A DNA stretch of 64,000 nt from Aristolochia californica (GCA_029961685.1 JARWKL010000001.1:58701314-58765313); one strand, 5' to 3'. Positions 24,258 through 36,312 are shown, counted from the stretch's first letter. The notes: generated by a model from the letters alone, not told the origin. Translations and numbers: made by a program.

Positions 24258-25912
24258 ATGGAGACAGGTACAGCTAAATCCTATTTTTGCAGAAAAGCGG
24301 TCATTCTATTGTGCCTTTTCCCAACCTTAGAGTGCCTTGGAACATCGGAGGCTCTTCCCTTACGCCATACCTCTCGTATCCTGTCCCAGCCCCCTTCATC
24401 ACCTGGGGTTCCCGGATTCAGAAACCGACTTCGTGGAGTTCTGCTGGGCCTCCTATTTGGATCTTTAACCGGATTTTTCTTAGCTATCCTTTTCGTCCTT
24501 CTAATTCGATTCTTTATTCAGTACGTGAACAGAATCCCTATCCTTAAAGGCCATGTTATCTTCTCGCCTAAAATTTCTCCAAGAACTCTTCAGTTGGCCC
24601 TTTCAAACGAATCACAATTGCTTGGTTCGAGTCCCAGTGGGAAATATTACCGTGTGATTTTGGACAACGAGCTTGTTGTTGCTGTCAAGAGGCTTGAACC
24701 TTTAGAAAATGGCTCTCCGGAGGTCCAAAGCAAATCAGTTAAAAGACAGATACAGAGGGAACTGGAATTGTTGGCCTTGTTAAGGCATCGGAATTTGATG
24801 AGTTTAAGGGCTTATGTTCGGGAATCTGATCAGCGATTCTCTTTGGTTTATGACTATGTGCAAACTGGTAGTCTTGAAGATGTGATGAACAGGGTTCGAG
24901 CTAATCAGTTGCAGCTCAACTGGGAAATTCGGCATAGGATTGCAGTTGGGATTATAAAGGGTCTCAGATATCTGCACTTTGGGTGTAGCCCGCGGATTCT
25001 TCATCATGATTTGAAGCCATCAAATGTGCTGTTGGATGAGGAGTTCGAGCCAAGATTGGGGGATTGTGGGTTGGCTAAGCTTATGCCTCATGCAGATAGA
25101 GGAATGTTGGCTTATGTTGCTCCAGAGTGTTTACAGAGTAGCAGGTAATATACTATAAAAGGATTGGTACTTTTTGTTTCTTAATGTGTTAATCCTTTGG
25201 CCAAATTTAGCCACTTGAACTGATTTTAAATTACTGTCATTTTTTATTTCTCCCATCAATTTTTTGGCTGTGAAATGTTTGTACTGGTAAGAACCGCCTC
25301 AGTTTTGGAAGTATCGTGACAAGTGATAACAAATGTTTGAGAACCCATAAAAGGAGGTGTTTTCAGCTGGAAATTTGAGTTTAGACTTCATGTTGTGCTC
25401 CTTGAATTTTCTATGCGCTCCGAAAGGGAAGCAACTGGGGACTCGGTAGAATTTGTGGCTCGTTTAACTGTCTTAGAATATAATCTACAGTTCCTACTAT
25501 TTGGAAAACTGACCTGAATTAATTTAAAAGAGTGAATTTCTTAGTTTCTCTGTTCATTGTGTGTGCTAGTAATACAATTTTGAGCATTTCTTGTGATTGT
25601 AACAGATATACTGATAAGAGCGATGTCTTCAGTTTTGGAGTAATTTTAGCTGTACTTCTTACTGGAAAGGATCCGTTGGATCCTTTTTTCAGTGAAGTGG
25701 GTGGGGGTAGCATTTGCTGGTGGCTCAGGCATTTACAGCAAGCTGGGGAGGCTCGTGAGTGCTTGGATAAGAGCCTTTTAGGCGAGGAAGTAGAAGAAGA
25801 TGAAATGCTAATGGCTGTAAGAATTGCTGTTGTGTGCCTCTCAGATTTGCCAGCTGACCGTCCCTCGAGTGATGAGCTTGTTCCCATGCTCACCCAGCTC
25901 CATAGCTTTTGA
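24258..25912 (+). CDS. CRN: CORYNE, membrane-bound receptor-like pseudokinase of CLV3 signalling
   Basis: CORYNE partners CLAVATA2 in CLV3-peptide perception and restricts stem-cell number in meristems. It has no leucine-rich repeats of its own. Exon 1 is 24258-25144, exon 2 25606-25912 (TGA), 397 residues, close to the Arabidopsis protein. An N-terminal hydrophobic stretch is followed by a clear membrane segment (LLFGSLTGFFLAILFVLLI, about residues 63-88). The short juxtamembrane region PILKGHVIFSPKISP leads into the kinase-like domain. The VAVK lysine is present, but the glycine loop is degraded, HRD is HHD (HHDLKPSN) and DFG is DCG (GDCGLAK), so it should be catalytically weak or inactive as in the known family. 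The C-terminus DLPADRPSSDELVPMLTQLHSF is highly characteristic. The ATG at 24258 is the first in frame with the hydrophobic N-terminus. Confidence 0.95.
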
Positions 25913-27560
25913 AGGGTATGTATCTCTCTCTTTCGTCTCACCCATTTGTAGATTTTTGCTAGCGGGGTCTGCATCTGTAAACTTGCTTTTCTGTGTTTGA
26001 AAACTGTATAAAATGTGATTTTTCAGTAAGATTCTCATCTGTTTTCTGATTGTGGTGCTGTTTAGTGGTAGTGTCACATGGTGTGGATATGTAGCATATG
26101 GTTCACTTGAAAGAAAATTTCATAATCAGAAAATCTCGCACAATTTTTTTTTTATCAAAGTAATTGTACTCTTCATCGAGTCTTGCTCTACTTTGGGTTT
26201 GTCGTGAAGGCTCTTTCAGGGGAAAACCTTTCTGAATCTTGGCCTGTATAACTCTTTACATGTGCTCGAGGCTGCCACTGCATTTTGATCACTTCCAGAT
26301 TTGGCTTGCTTATCAGAGATTGTACTCATGTTTGAAACTAATAAATCCAATTGGTTTTGTTCATATGCAATCATCAAATGCTCATACTAATTCTCTCAGC
26401 TTCAAAACAAAGTTGATGCAAGCCAACAAGAGGTGGGTTGAATGGGTACATTCACTGCAGTCTGATTAGGGGCATTAACTTCAAGATCTTGTCTATCAAA
26501 ACTGGAATATTATTCAACCTGGCCTTTTGGATGAAGCTGATGGTGCTAAAAATGCTGAATCAACTGGACAACGAAACTTATTGTCACAAACTGGTCCAGG
26601 AAAAAGGAAAATGGAGAACAATCTTACAAGTTAGTTGTTTTACACCCATTTCGTTTGTGTTTTATTGAAGAGAATGAATGATAAATTGGTAATGTGTGAA
26701 CTGTACATATAAAGGAGAAAACCCTCAATATCAATGAAAGAAAACACATGGAAAAATATTGAGACAGGAAGAGAATTGGAGGAGGAGAACAAAAGGAAAG
26801 AAAGAAAAGGAAACAAGACTGTAGCTTCAAAGGAAAAACTGAAAAACAAGAGTGCCAGTAGGCAGTTCACAACAGCTGCAAATCTGTGTTTTGGTTACAT
26901 GACAAAGAGCTTTATTTTCTTCCAGATTTTGTGACGTGTTGGTGAGGAGTTGTTAGACACCTCCCAAACAAATCAAAGTGTGTCATTGTGTCCTGCTAAC
27001 TAACAGTCACTTTTTTCAATTTTATTAGAAAAATAGGCAAATCTGCTCCCGTTCACCCTGGGCGTCGTAACAGCTTATATCTGTACTCCGTCTTGTAAAG
27101 AAACAAGGCAAAGAAAGAGTGAAAACTGGAGTTGGATGGGTCCGCCCAGTGAGTTCAAAATTTCTTGATCTTTTGGTCGCAAACATTTATGTCACAAAAA
27201 AAAAAAAAAAAAAAAAAAAGAATGAAAGTAGTTTAAGAAAGAAATTTTTTACTTAGATGTTAAAAAAATTATTGTTATTCTCTTAACTTTTAAAAATATG
27301 ATTTTTAAAATTTTAATTTTAATTTTTACTAAAAATTTGTAGGGATCGTTAATTAGTGATTATGTTTATGAATATGTAAGAATAAGACAGGTCAATGGAA
27401 ACTAAACAAAGAGGAAGCAAGGTTCATGAAGATGGGGTAGGGACGAAGTTAGAAATCCAATCAGTCGGTTTCGACCTGATCTATTGCCTTAAGAGTCAGC
27501 ATCTCGTCAACCTCACTTAGCTGTGGGTTCACCATTGGAAAATACTTTACTTTTCTCATC
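25913..27560. other. intergenic: CORYNE 3' region to LIR1 distal promoter
   Basis: No gene is supported. Short open frames at 26.2-26.9 kb have no recognisable protein features. A run of about 24 A is at 27196-27219, followed by AT-rich sequence to 27400. Confidence 0.6.
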
Positions 27561-27596
27561 CTGTTACAATCATGGTTATAAAGATCCAAACTAAGA

Positions 27597-27720
27597 AAAA
27601 ATCTCCAAGCAAATGGGTCCTAGCTCTGCATTATTCACTACCATACAAACACCACCTTATCTACTCACAAATATCTGGTGCCCATGAGGAAGAGTGCTTC
27701 CTTATCCAGATTTTATAAAT
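27597..27720 (+). promoter_or_regulatory. LIR1 proximal promoter with clock and light elements
   Basis: Within about 205 bp upstream of the LIR1 ATG lie AAAAATCT (27597-27604, CCA1-binding site), AAATATCT (27669-27676, short evening element) and CTTATC at 27656-27661 and 27701-27706 (reverse of the GATAAG I-box). TTTTATAAAT (27711-27720) is the best TATA candidate. These motif types are established for circadian/light control; their function here is inferred from position. Confidence 0.5.
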
Positions 27721-27800
27721 GTTCGATGAAATCCACTCTTCTCTGATCATCCAAGGCCATCTGAAAGAGAAGAAGAAGAAGAAAAACAACAACAAGAAAG

Positions 27801-28390
27801 ATGCAGGCAGCTCCATGCTTCTCAATTCACTTGCCATTGACACCAACCAGGACTCAGAGACCTATATGGCGTTCCCAAACTCGGCCAAAAGCTGTTTTCC
27901 CACAAGTGAGAGCAGTTACACAGGAACCCTCCACTGTCGATTACAGCTCCTTGACTTCGTAAGTAGTCCACTGTTTCTTTATCCATTGGTAGGGATTGTA
28001 GCTGATGATCTTTTCGCTTGGAAAAATTTGCAGTGTCTTCCCTGCTGAAGCTTGTGAAACAATTGGTGGAGAAGCTTGCACAGCGACCATGTATCCTGAA
28101 GTGAAGCTCAAAACGGAGCCGACAAGGGTAACAGCGGTTTCAGAAGAGGTGGATAGAGAATATTTGGAATATAATGAGCCAAAGACGTAAGATTTCTGGT
28201 TTACCTTAACTATTTGGGTTGCAATTGTAAAATTACCTTTCATTTGCAAACTGAATTCGGCATCAGGAGAGATTGATAACTTTTTCTGCTGCTGTTGTAT
28301 TACAGGGTATTCCCTGGTGAAGCATGCGATGATCTCGGAGGGGAATTCTGCGAGGCCGAGTATCAAATGGGTGTGTTCCAAGATAAATGA
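27801..28390 (+). CDS. LIR1: light-regulated chloroplast protein LIR1 (CCR-like, CCL)
   Basis: LIR1 binds ferredoxin-NADP+ reductase and helps tether it to thylakoids through TROL/Tic62; its transcript is light- and clock-controlled. Three exons: 27801-27958, 28034-28186, 28306-28390 (TGA), 131 residues. The first exon encodes an Arg/Ser/Thr-rich chloroplast transit peptide (MQAAPCFS..., TRTQRPIWRSQTRPKA). The mature part carries the two hallmark repeats with paired cysteines, VFPAEACETIGGEAC and VFPGEACDDLGGEFC. They are separated by the conserved linker VDREYLEYNEPKT. The start was chosen because ATGCAGGC gives a transit peptide in frame with the repeats. An overlapping frame starting at 27719 is not the gene. 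Confidence 0.93.
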
Positions 28391-31160
28391 GAACAGATTG
28401 CATGTATAGTAATCATCCTTCAATCTCCTCCAGTGTAAATTTCTAGTGCTCAGTGGACAAATGAGAACAGGTTGCATGTATTACTCATCATCAACCTTCA
28501 ACTTCGCTTGTAGTTATGCATGTAAGATCATACTCTAACAGAAGTTTATAGCATAAAAAAATAAAAATAAAAGAAACATCCTGGCTTTCTTCCTCTCTCT
28601 TTTCAAATTATCTTCCATTTTGTACATAATCTCCAATTTGAGTAACCAAGCAAAAGTGTAATCATAAATCAAATTTTATAATCAATAAGTTCAAGACAAA
28701 CCTGGGTTAGGAATGGACTCACTGAAAAGACCTAAATATATACATCTGTAGGGAAAACCTACTTAGTCGCATTAAATATCCTGTTAAGTATGATTCCCTG
28801 CAGCCCAACCTTATATTTATATAAATGAAATCAAGGTAGCATCAAGGTCTTCAATCAAGCTTAAGAAGCCAGAGATCTGTATTGTATGGAAGGCAGATAA
28901 TGATACTTAAATCTTCATAATTTACATACTAATTCTGGAGTCAACAACCAAGAGATAGGATTCTATTGTAGGCAATGTAAGGGGGCATTCTATAAAGAGT
29001 CCTCTTGATGTTTGATACAAAAAATATGACAGGCTCAGGAAACTATCACTACAGCATGAGCCTGGAGATTTGAATGGAGATTTCATTGTTTACTTATCAT
29101 TTAAAAAAAAAAAACAAAGGGACAAAGGGACAATTTTAAGGAATTCTATGATGACTGCATATGGAAGCTGAGATCTGTTAAAAAGGGAAGCAATATAGTA
29201 TAACAAATATGAGGAAAGGGAAGAGAGAAGAAGACAACAAAGAAACAAGAGCTTTATAATTGTTTAAGGAATAAATGAAGAAATTATTTGTTTTTTTTTT
29301 TTTTCAGAAACTGTGAGAGATGTTCTCCTCGAAACCAAGACTACCATTCAGTGTGTATCTGTTTGCATCTTTTTTGCCACTAATTCCCTTGTTTTCTTCT
29401 TACCTGATCATCTCATCCTTGGTTTTGTGAGCTCTTCCACAATTTTTATAGCTTCTCTTCTTCTTCCCAATTTACAGATATGAATCCCATCTTCCTCTCT
29501 CATCTTAGCTCTTATCTCCGGTTTTGGTATTTCTTCTTTCTTTTTCTAATTCCAGAACCAGATCCTCCTCAAGATTTAAGACGTTGAAAAAGAAGAAAAT
29601 GATATAACAAACACTGAAAAAAAGATTAACTGGATATTTCTTCATCCAGAAATAAAAAAACTATGGCCCAGTCCTTGCCATTGCACTGTCCAAATCAAGA
29701 AAGACGAAAGGATGTTCCCCATCCAAAACTATTTTTTTTTTCACATGGTACTAAACTACATTATCTGGAACGTTCATGTCTCTTCACCATAGAAAATGAA
29801 CAGAGGATAATCCTCCATGACTGTGGTCCATTATCCATCAAAGCTAACAATGACAAAATTGCAAGTAACTCAGATCACTTAAAATCTTTTGCCAGAGTAA
29901 CTGAAACACATTGATTCTTTCACTTTATGAAAAAAAAGCTCGGTCAACCTATCTTCTTACAACCAGGAGATCCAGTAAGACACCTCCCACAAGGAAATAA
30001 CCACTTCATAATGGTAGACATAGAACAGCTACTAACTTCTTGAGAAGGAAAAGATGCAAGCATCTTGAGAAAAGGTTTTAAAAGATCCACATAATAAGAT
30101 CAATTCAACAATAGCATAAGGACTTCCCCACTAACTGCCTACAGATGGACGCCTAGCTCAGGCCCAGACGATTGCACAACCCAACAAGGTCTTCTGAAAG
30201 GATAGTTTACTAAAAAATTTAAAAGCTTGTCCTAGGAGAAGAGGATAAACTCCTATAGATTTTTTGGCCAAAATAAAATGAAAATTTGACAGATCTAAAA
30301 GGATTTCATGAAAACATCAGCTAAAACATAATAAGCGCATACAGTGTGATAAACTCACAGATACAAAAATATATATAATAAATTAATTAAATATAAATTA
30401 AAATATTAAATATTAAAAAAAAAGTTTATAGTAAAAAACCCACAGCAAAGCAGCGGCTACTACATTTCCAAGTACCTGTGGCCACAAGTTTAAAAGCTGC
30501 AATTCTCACCACTAAATCTACACTTTCGGTCATCAAGAGAAGACAGATATCAATCAATTAAAACAGATGGTGGACTATTTAAACATTGAAGATTTGGGTA
30601 AGATTGAGAATGTGGTATGAGGCTATGAGCTAATGCAAATGGCTATAAGAAAGGAAGTTATATAAATTCAGCTAATGCAAATTCTGGTGAGCAATATATT
30701 AGAAAGGACATAAATATACACTTTTTCTACATAGACGAGAAAGATAAAATTCACTACTTAACAACATTGCCCAGATAAAATGGAGAGTTTTGTCCCGTTT
30801 CCTTTTCCCCTCCTGAATGGCCTGCAGGTAGACAAGAGTGGCTGTCTGCAAACAGAGAGTATTGCAGAATATCATGCTTTCATCCTTAGATACCAGAAGT
30901 CCGTACCTGTTGTTAAACCATGAGAAGAAGCATAATACAAATAACCACCCAGGTTGAGACAAAATCTTTCTTCCTCCACAACTATCTTGACATGACATGA
31001 CATGACAAGAACAGAACTTTTAAAAGGAATCCCGTCTTCAATGAAACAATTTTGCATACAGAGGTTACATTTCCTCAAAGTTACAAATATGCGATGTGAG
31101 ATTAGTGAACGCAGGTTACTCGATACTAGAATAGCGGTACAGAATTATTCCTATCATTAT
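28391..31160. other. intergenic between convergent LIR1 and bL12m
   Basis: No coding sequence is supported. AATAAAAATAAAAG at 28558-28572 is a plausible LIR1 polyadenylation region. The rest is AT-rich, with poly(A)/(T) runs at 29102 and 29290 and an A/T block at 30360-30430. The last 200 bp are likely bL12m 3' UTR. Confidence 0.6.
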
Positions 31161-31799
31161 TTACTCCAAGACAACTTTTGCGCCCAGAGCTTTCATCTTC
31201 TCGATTATCTGTTCAGCTTCCTCCTTAGAAACCCCCTTTTTAATCACGGTGGGAGTCTTCTCCACCAAATCTTTAGCTTCCTTAAGACCCAAATCTGTAA
31301 AAGTCCTAACCTCTTTAATAACCTTAATTTTGGCGGCAGCATCATACCCCTCCAGTTTCACTTCAAATACAGTCTTTTCCGGCTTCTTCTCCTCCTTGGC
31401 AGATCCGGCCGCCTTTACAGCCATTCCCGCTGCAGAGCCGGCTTTCATGACAACCACCGTCGGTCCTTCCTTCATACTCAATTTTTCCATCATAATCGAC
31501 GACAGTTCTGCGACTTCGACCAATGTGAGGCCTGCTACTTCGTCTACAAGACGAAACACCCGATCACTGGGCGGACTCCGGTGCTCCGATCGGTCAAAGT
31601 TTGATGGGTCGTAGTCAGTTGGAAGCCTGCGCTGATCAATCATTTCCAGCTCTTCTTCATTCTCGGGCTCTCTTGCAGGGAGAGACAAGCTTCGAACACA
31701 CATCTGATTAGCCAATTTCGAAGAGACCGGAACGATAGCCGTACTGTTCTGGGAAAACCCATTAAAATACCGAAATCCAAATCGAGTGACGAAGCTCAT
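31161..31799 (-). CDS. mitochondrial large-subunit ribosomal protein bL12m (L7/L12 family)
   Basis: The flexible stalk protein of the large ribosomal subunit, which recruits translation GTPases. Single uninterrupted frame of 212 residues. An N-terminal extension of about 75 residues (MSFVTRFGFRYFNGFSQ..., with Arg, Ser and Phe and few acids early) fits a mitochondrial presequence. It is followed by the dimerisation region (RVFRLVDEVAGLTLVEVAELSSIM) and an Ala/Gly/Lys-rich hinge. The conserved C-terminal domain has EKTVFEVKLEGYDAAAKIKV, LGLKEAKDLVE and ending EKMKALGAKVVLE. The presequence and the lack of chloroplast-type features favour mitochondria over plastid L12; targeting is inferred. 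ATG at 31797-31799. Confidence 0.9.
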   Translation of the reverse strand: MSFVTRFGFRYFNGFSQNSTAIVPVSSKLANQMCVRSLSLPAREPENEEELEMIDQRRLPTDYDPSNFDRSEHRSPPSDRVFRLVDEVAGLTLVEVAELSSIMMEKLSMKEGPTVVVMKAGSAAGMAVKAAGSAKEEKKPEKTVFEVKLEGYDAAAKIKVIKEVRTFTDLGLKEAKDLVEKTPTVIKKGVSKEEAEQIIEKMKALGAKVVLE

Positions 31800-33771
31800 A
31801 TCTGGTAATTCAGGCGGCTTAAGCTATAGAATCGACAATTTGTTGGAAGCAGCCTCTCTAATAGTAAATAAAGACTAACACACCAACAAAAAGGAACGTG
31901 AGAAAGCCCAACCATAACAGAAAACCCAACTGCTTGAAGATCGCAGACACCAGAAAATCGAGTCTTCAAGGGGAGAGGACAGAAGGCATTAACGTCTATC
32001 GGGGTTTTAGGGTTTTAGAAACAGTAAGCCCAGATCTGGCCCATATCCGACCTATCCAAACTCATTTTTAGCATACTTAGACCATGCTCCACTTTGTTGG
32101 GTTCGAATTCGAAATTGGTCCATTGAAAATTTATCTAAACAAGATCTAGATAGAACAAGATCCGACTCAATTCCATGCCTAATAAATTTAAAATATTTAT
32201 TTTTCTACTTTATATTAATTAGATGTTTTAGTGATTTATTACATTGTTTATTATTAACAATAATAAACATACAATTAGTCGATTTTTGTTATTATTTTAT
32301 AGCTTGATTAATGGTTCATATTTTTTAATGAAATTTTAAGTTTTAAATATATTTTTTAAATCAGTTATTATATTGAACGATTTGATGTGTACTCCACTAC
32401 TTACAAATCGACCTTAGATTTACATTGAACTTATATTTTCAAATCAAGTTATTAATCACCATTTTGAGTTGTCTATATTTTTTATTAAGTCATTCAAGAC
32501 TATTTTGAGTTGTTGATTGCTTTGAGTAAGTACTTATTATTGTTATACCTATTTACTTATATGTGGATTGTTAAAATTTGGCTATGAAGGAATTTTCAGT
32601 GGGATATATCATCAGCAAGTAATCCTTGCAATGCGGAATCATCCTAATCCTAAAGTGTCTAAGAGAAGATGTTGTGGCTGAGTAGAAGTTGAAAAATTAT
32701 TTGGTGTTATGTGAGGCATAAGAGCTTGTAGTAGGCAAGCAATATTGAAAATCACTTTATAGGTTTAGGCTGGTATGTCTAGTGAACTGTTGAAAATTCT
32801 TAAGTGGGTCTATGCTTATGTAGCCTAGTGAGCTGTAGAAAAATCCCTTTGTGAGTCTAGGTCAATGTACCTACTTAATAGTTGTAAATCTAAGTGAAGG
32901 AGAGTTATAGTAAGGTGATTATTATGGTTAATTGAGTAATATAAGTAGTTATTTAGTCAATATTATAATTGGTCTCAAAGTCAATTTGTTGTAAATATAG
33001 TAAGACAACCCAAAATTAGTGGATCCTCAAGGTGCTATCTTTGAGGAGAAACTAATGACCAGCATAAGAATTGTGAACCAACTAAAAATCCTATTTATAT
33101 GGTTTGAATGTAATTGTTCCCCATAGTGCTATTGATCATTGTGCAAATTGACCTTGCCTAATATCCGACACCCCTTCTAACATACAAAGTGTAAGTGAAA
33201 TTGTCTATTTTTCATTATTATAGACTAAAAAAAAAAAAAAATTGAGCTCAAGGCTCTATGATACAATGTCATTGCAATACCTCATTCACAATGGTCCTAG
33301 TTGGAAAAGATTAATTCGATGGAATCACATAAACTTCTTATATTAATCAAACTTATGATCCACATGGCACTTGTTGTAAATTGGGAATAAGAAATTTGAC
33401 CTAAACAACCCAAATCTGAATCTCACAAATTCTATTACCAGGATCATGGCCTTCCTTAAACTCTATGGTATCTTTATGTTTACACATTGTTGACATAAGC
33501 ACAAAGTTTACACTCCTAAAGCTGACCCTGATATAATTCAACTCCCGGAATTTCATTAAGGTGATATTACAAGAATATGTAAGCATTAATTTAACCACCC
33601 TGAACATAAAGAATGCTGTAGATACAGGTACCAAGCAGTACAAAACTGCAGTAAAATTGTTGACTCCTATTCACCCTTTTTCTACACATCAAGATGGGAA
33701 TGCAGCAACTGATCACCCAACTCAAAAGTAACACAAAACAGTTTCAAACTTGATAATCAGTTCATACCTCG
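31800..33771. other. intergenic, AT-rich
   Basis: 31800-32020 is the probable bL12m 5' region. 32160-33660 is AT-rich with no supported gene. 32760-32880 has two loosely repeated stretches around CTAGTGAACTGTTGAAAA / CTAGTGAGCTGTAGAAAA. At 33228-33270 a 14-A run is followed by GGCTCTATGATACA, whose complement resembles a copia primer-binding site; this may be an LTR-element scar but no LTR pair is visible. Confidence 0.5.
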
Positions 33772-35608
33772 CTAGTCTCCCTGATGAGGCATCGGCATCG
33801 GCATTGCGAGACGTTTTGAGCTTGTGAAACCCCCATCTACGACCAGGTTGTGCCCCGTCACATATTTCGCCTCGTCGGATGACAAGTAGACTGCAGCCCA
33901 TGCCACATCGGACTCCTCGCACGTTGTCCCCCCCAGCTCACCCATCCCCTTCACGATCTCGCTTATCTGGGCCGGATCGGCACCGGGATAGAGCCCGGAG
34001 AATTGGTCGACAACAAACTTGGTGGGGATGGCGAAGGGGGAGATACAGTTGACGCGGACTCCGTGCCTGCTTAGCTCACTCGAAACGGACTTTACCAGGC
34101 CGGGGATAGCGAACTTGGAGACAGTATACGAATGTGGTCCAAGCCCGCCTAGGATTCCACTGATGCTGGCGGTGCAAAGAATGCAACCCGAGCCCACAGG
34201 GACCATGACACGAGCCGCGTGCTTGATCCCGGCGACGGTTCCTCGGATGTTAACGTCCATGACTCGATCGAAGCTGTCGAGGTCGAGATCGACGATGCTG
34301 GACGGAAAAATGGGGCCGGGGATGCCGGCGTTATTGTACATGATGTCGAGCTTTTTGTGGTGGCTCACCGCGAAATCTACGGCGTCTGCTACTTGCCGCT
34401 CGTCTCGTACATCGCATGCGATGAACTGAGCTTGTGGGCCAAGCTCACAGGCAGTTTGCCGGCCAATCTCTGGTTTGTTATCGGCTATGATGACTTTGGC
34501 GCCTTGTCGGATGAATTCATGGGCTGTGGCCCTTCCCAGCCCACTTGCCCCTCCAGTTATGATGGCCACCTTGCCTTCGAGTCTGAACGAGTAGATGACG
34601 ACGGTAAGAAAATGCGATTTTCAACTTGACTTTCGAAATCTTCTTCTGAGTTATTATTATCATAATTGGCGTGTTTGAATATTTTACTTCCTCAATCAAA
34701 CTTACAAAATTCAACCTCAGACTTTAGGGATTTTTTCAATGCTGTTTTTATAAATACCAGAGAAGATATTATTTTATTTGAAATATTTAATAAAATAATT
34801 TAAAATAGAAAAAGCAGAAAATTAAAAATCAGTGCCGCAATAAGACCGGGACACATTAGTATATGTCTATGTGTAACAAATATACGTCAGAAAGGAATGT
34901 TCCGTGTGATCCAATGCGTCACAATCGTGGCCCACGATAGAGACAAATCAACGGCGAATATTGGATAAAATTTAAAGATGAATGTCCCCGCGTTTGACAA
35001 CAACGGCGAAAGAGAGGAAAGCGCGGTCGAAACGAGAGAGAGTTTATGATTCGGTTGGCACCGCCAGGGCGCCAACTTTCAAAGCTCAACCAAACCTCGT
35101 AAAAACTTATTGTCCCATCTGCCATCAAGAAAACCTACCTGAAACCTCCCGCAAATTGACCAACAATTTTTCCTAATTACGTTACTGCCATTCTCTCCGA
35201 TCCCTCTCTCTCCGCGTTCCCTGCGAAAGCAGTAGACGCTGCTCCCTTCTCCAATCTCCGCCGCAACAGTGGCGCGTTTCGGCAATTTAGCTCAAGCTAA
35301 AAGAAGAAGAAGAAGAAAGACAAGACAAAGGATGGCGAACGTACCTTCCGCCGCGGCATCCGGTGGAGAATCCGGCACGAGTTCCTACGCAATCACCGGC
35401 GTGTAGTACTCCACTCGTATGATCTCTCAGCAGAAGCTTCCCCAACCTGTCGTTTCATCTCCATCGCATCAAAAGTATCGACAGAAAAGAAGAAGACATC
35501 ACAGTTTCAATGTACCGTACTCCAAAGTACGAGAAATATCAAGAAGAAGAGAAAAAAGACAGAAAGATCAACCGCGCTCGTTTACCTGATAGGCGTGAAC
35601 CTCAGCAT
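33772..35608 (-). CDS. short-chain dehydrogenase/reductase (SDR), ABA2/zerumbone-synthase-like family, with organelle-type leader
   Basis: NAD(P)-dependent classical SDR. Exons on the minus strand: 35608-35586, 35446-35345, 34582-33772 (TAG), total 311 residues with phases joining exactly. The first two exons encode an Arg-rich, acid-poor leader (MLRFTPIRLGKLLLRDHTSG..., FSTGCRGGR) typical of a mitochondrial presequence. Then comes LEGKVAIITGGASGLG with the TGGASGLG cofactor-binding motif, NNAG, catalytic Ser (CTASIS), YTVSK (YxxxK) and the C-terminal VVDGGFT. The closest group I recall is the Arabidopsis SDR At4g03140. The substrate is unknown. An upstream frame starting at GTG (34569) would truncate the protein and is not the true start. 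Confidence 0.88.
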
Positions 35609-36034
35609 CTCTCCGGCGAGCCAAAAACAGAGCGGCGACGATCTTTGTTTTCCGATCGGGAAGACGGAACGCAGAATCGGAGTAGAGTTGAGCCCGGTAT
35701 TTATTGACACAGGAGAAAGCAGCAGATTAAAAGCTGCGCGTTTTTTTCTGCACGCATTTCCATGCGAGGAGGCTTTCAGATCTCAGCTCAGGCTCGGTTA
35801 CACCATTATTTTATTCCTCATTGAAAAACCAGAGAAGACGAAAGCCGTAAGAACTCTCCAACAAATTACTCTTTCTTTTCCCTCTCTCTCTCTCTCGCGC
35901 TCGCTAGTCGTTGCTCCGGTGCTCGTTAGCCACTTTGCGCCGCTGATTTAAAAAATAAATAAAATACGTTTTATTAAAAAAAAAAAATCTAGAGAGTATA
36001 AAAAGGCTAATAATCAGACACCTAGAAAATATAA

Positions 36035-36312
36035 CACGTGTCGTAAGTAGCGGATTTTAAGTAGGGTGGCGGTCGTAGTCGGACAGCAGCAAACCAGCTG
36101 TCGAGTCTTTTTTACTTGGAGAAGGCCGAGTTTACAAGAAAAACTCTTTTTCTTGTTTTTGACATATTTATATTGTCATTTGAAATTCCATGAAATTGAA
36201 TAAGCTTTAAAAATATGACACGTGCAGGAATCGGACTAATCGGCTCCCCTCGTGCAATGTCACGTGAGTTTGGAAATGCCAAGAAAAGGGAGCCGTCGGT
36301 TGGTAACACGTG
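36035..36312. promoter_or_regulatory. cluster of four CACGTG G-boxes upstream of the SDR gene
   Basis: Perfect palindromic CACGTG at 36035-36040, 36219-36224, 36261-36266 and 36307-36312, i.e. 427-704 bp upstream of the SDR start codon. Two have ABRE-like contexts (ACACGTGTC, GACACGTGC). No closer gene starts on either strand. Confidence 0.6.

Noticed and set aside
27719..28048. 109-codon plus-strand ORF covering LIR1 exon 1
   Set aside because: Wrong frame; it runs into the intron. The LIR1 frame starting at 27801 gives the transit peptide and joins the conserved repeats.
31002..31614. 200- and 121-codon plus-strand ORFs
   Set aside because: Antisense shadows of the bL12m coding sequence.
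33228..33290. Possible LTR-element primer-binding site on the minus strand
   Set aside because: Only a partial match to the initiator-tRNA complement next to an A run; no LTR pair or internal coding sequence could be found.
34019..34629. Two 136-codon plus-strand ORFs
   Set aside because: Both lie opposite the conserved SDR coding exon and have no domain of their own.
35332..35406. Plus-strand ORF starting MANVPSAAASGG with an apparently good leader
   Set aside because: It is antisense to SDR exon 2 (35446-35345). The minus-strand exon has correct splice sites and joins the SDR frame exactly, which the plus-strand reading cannot explain.
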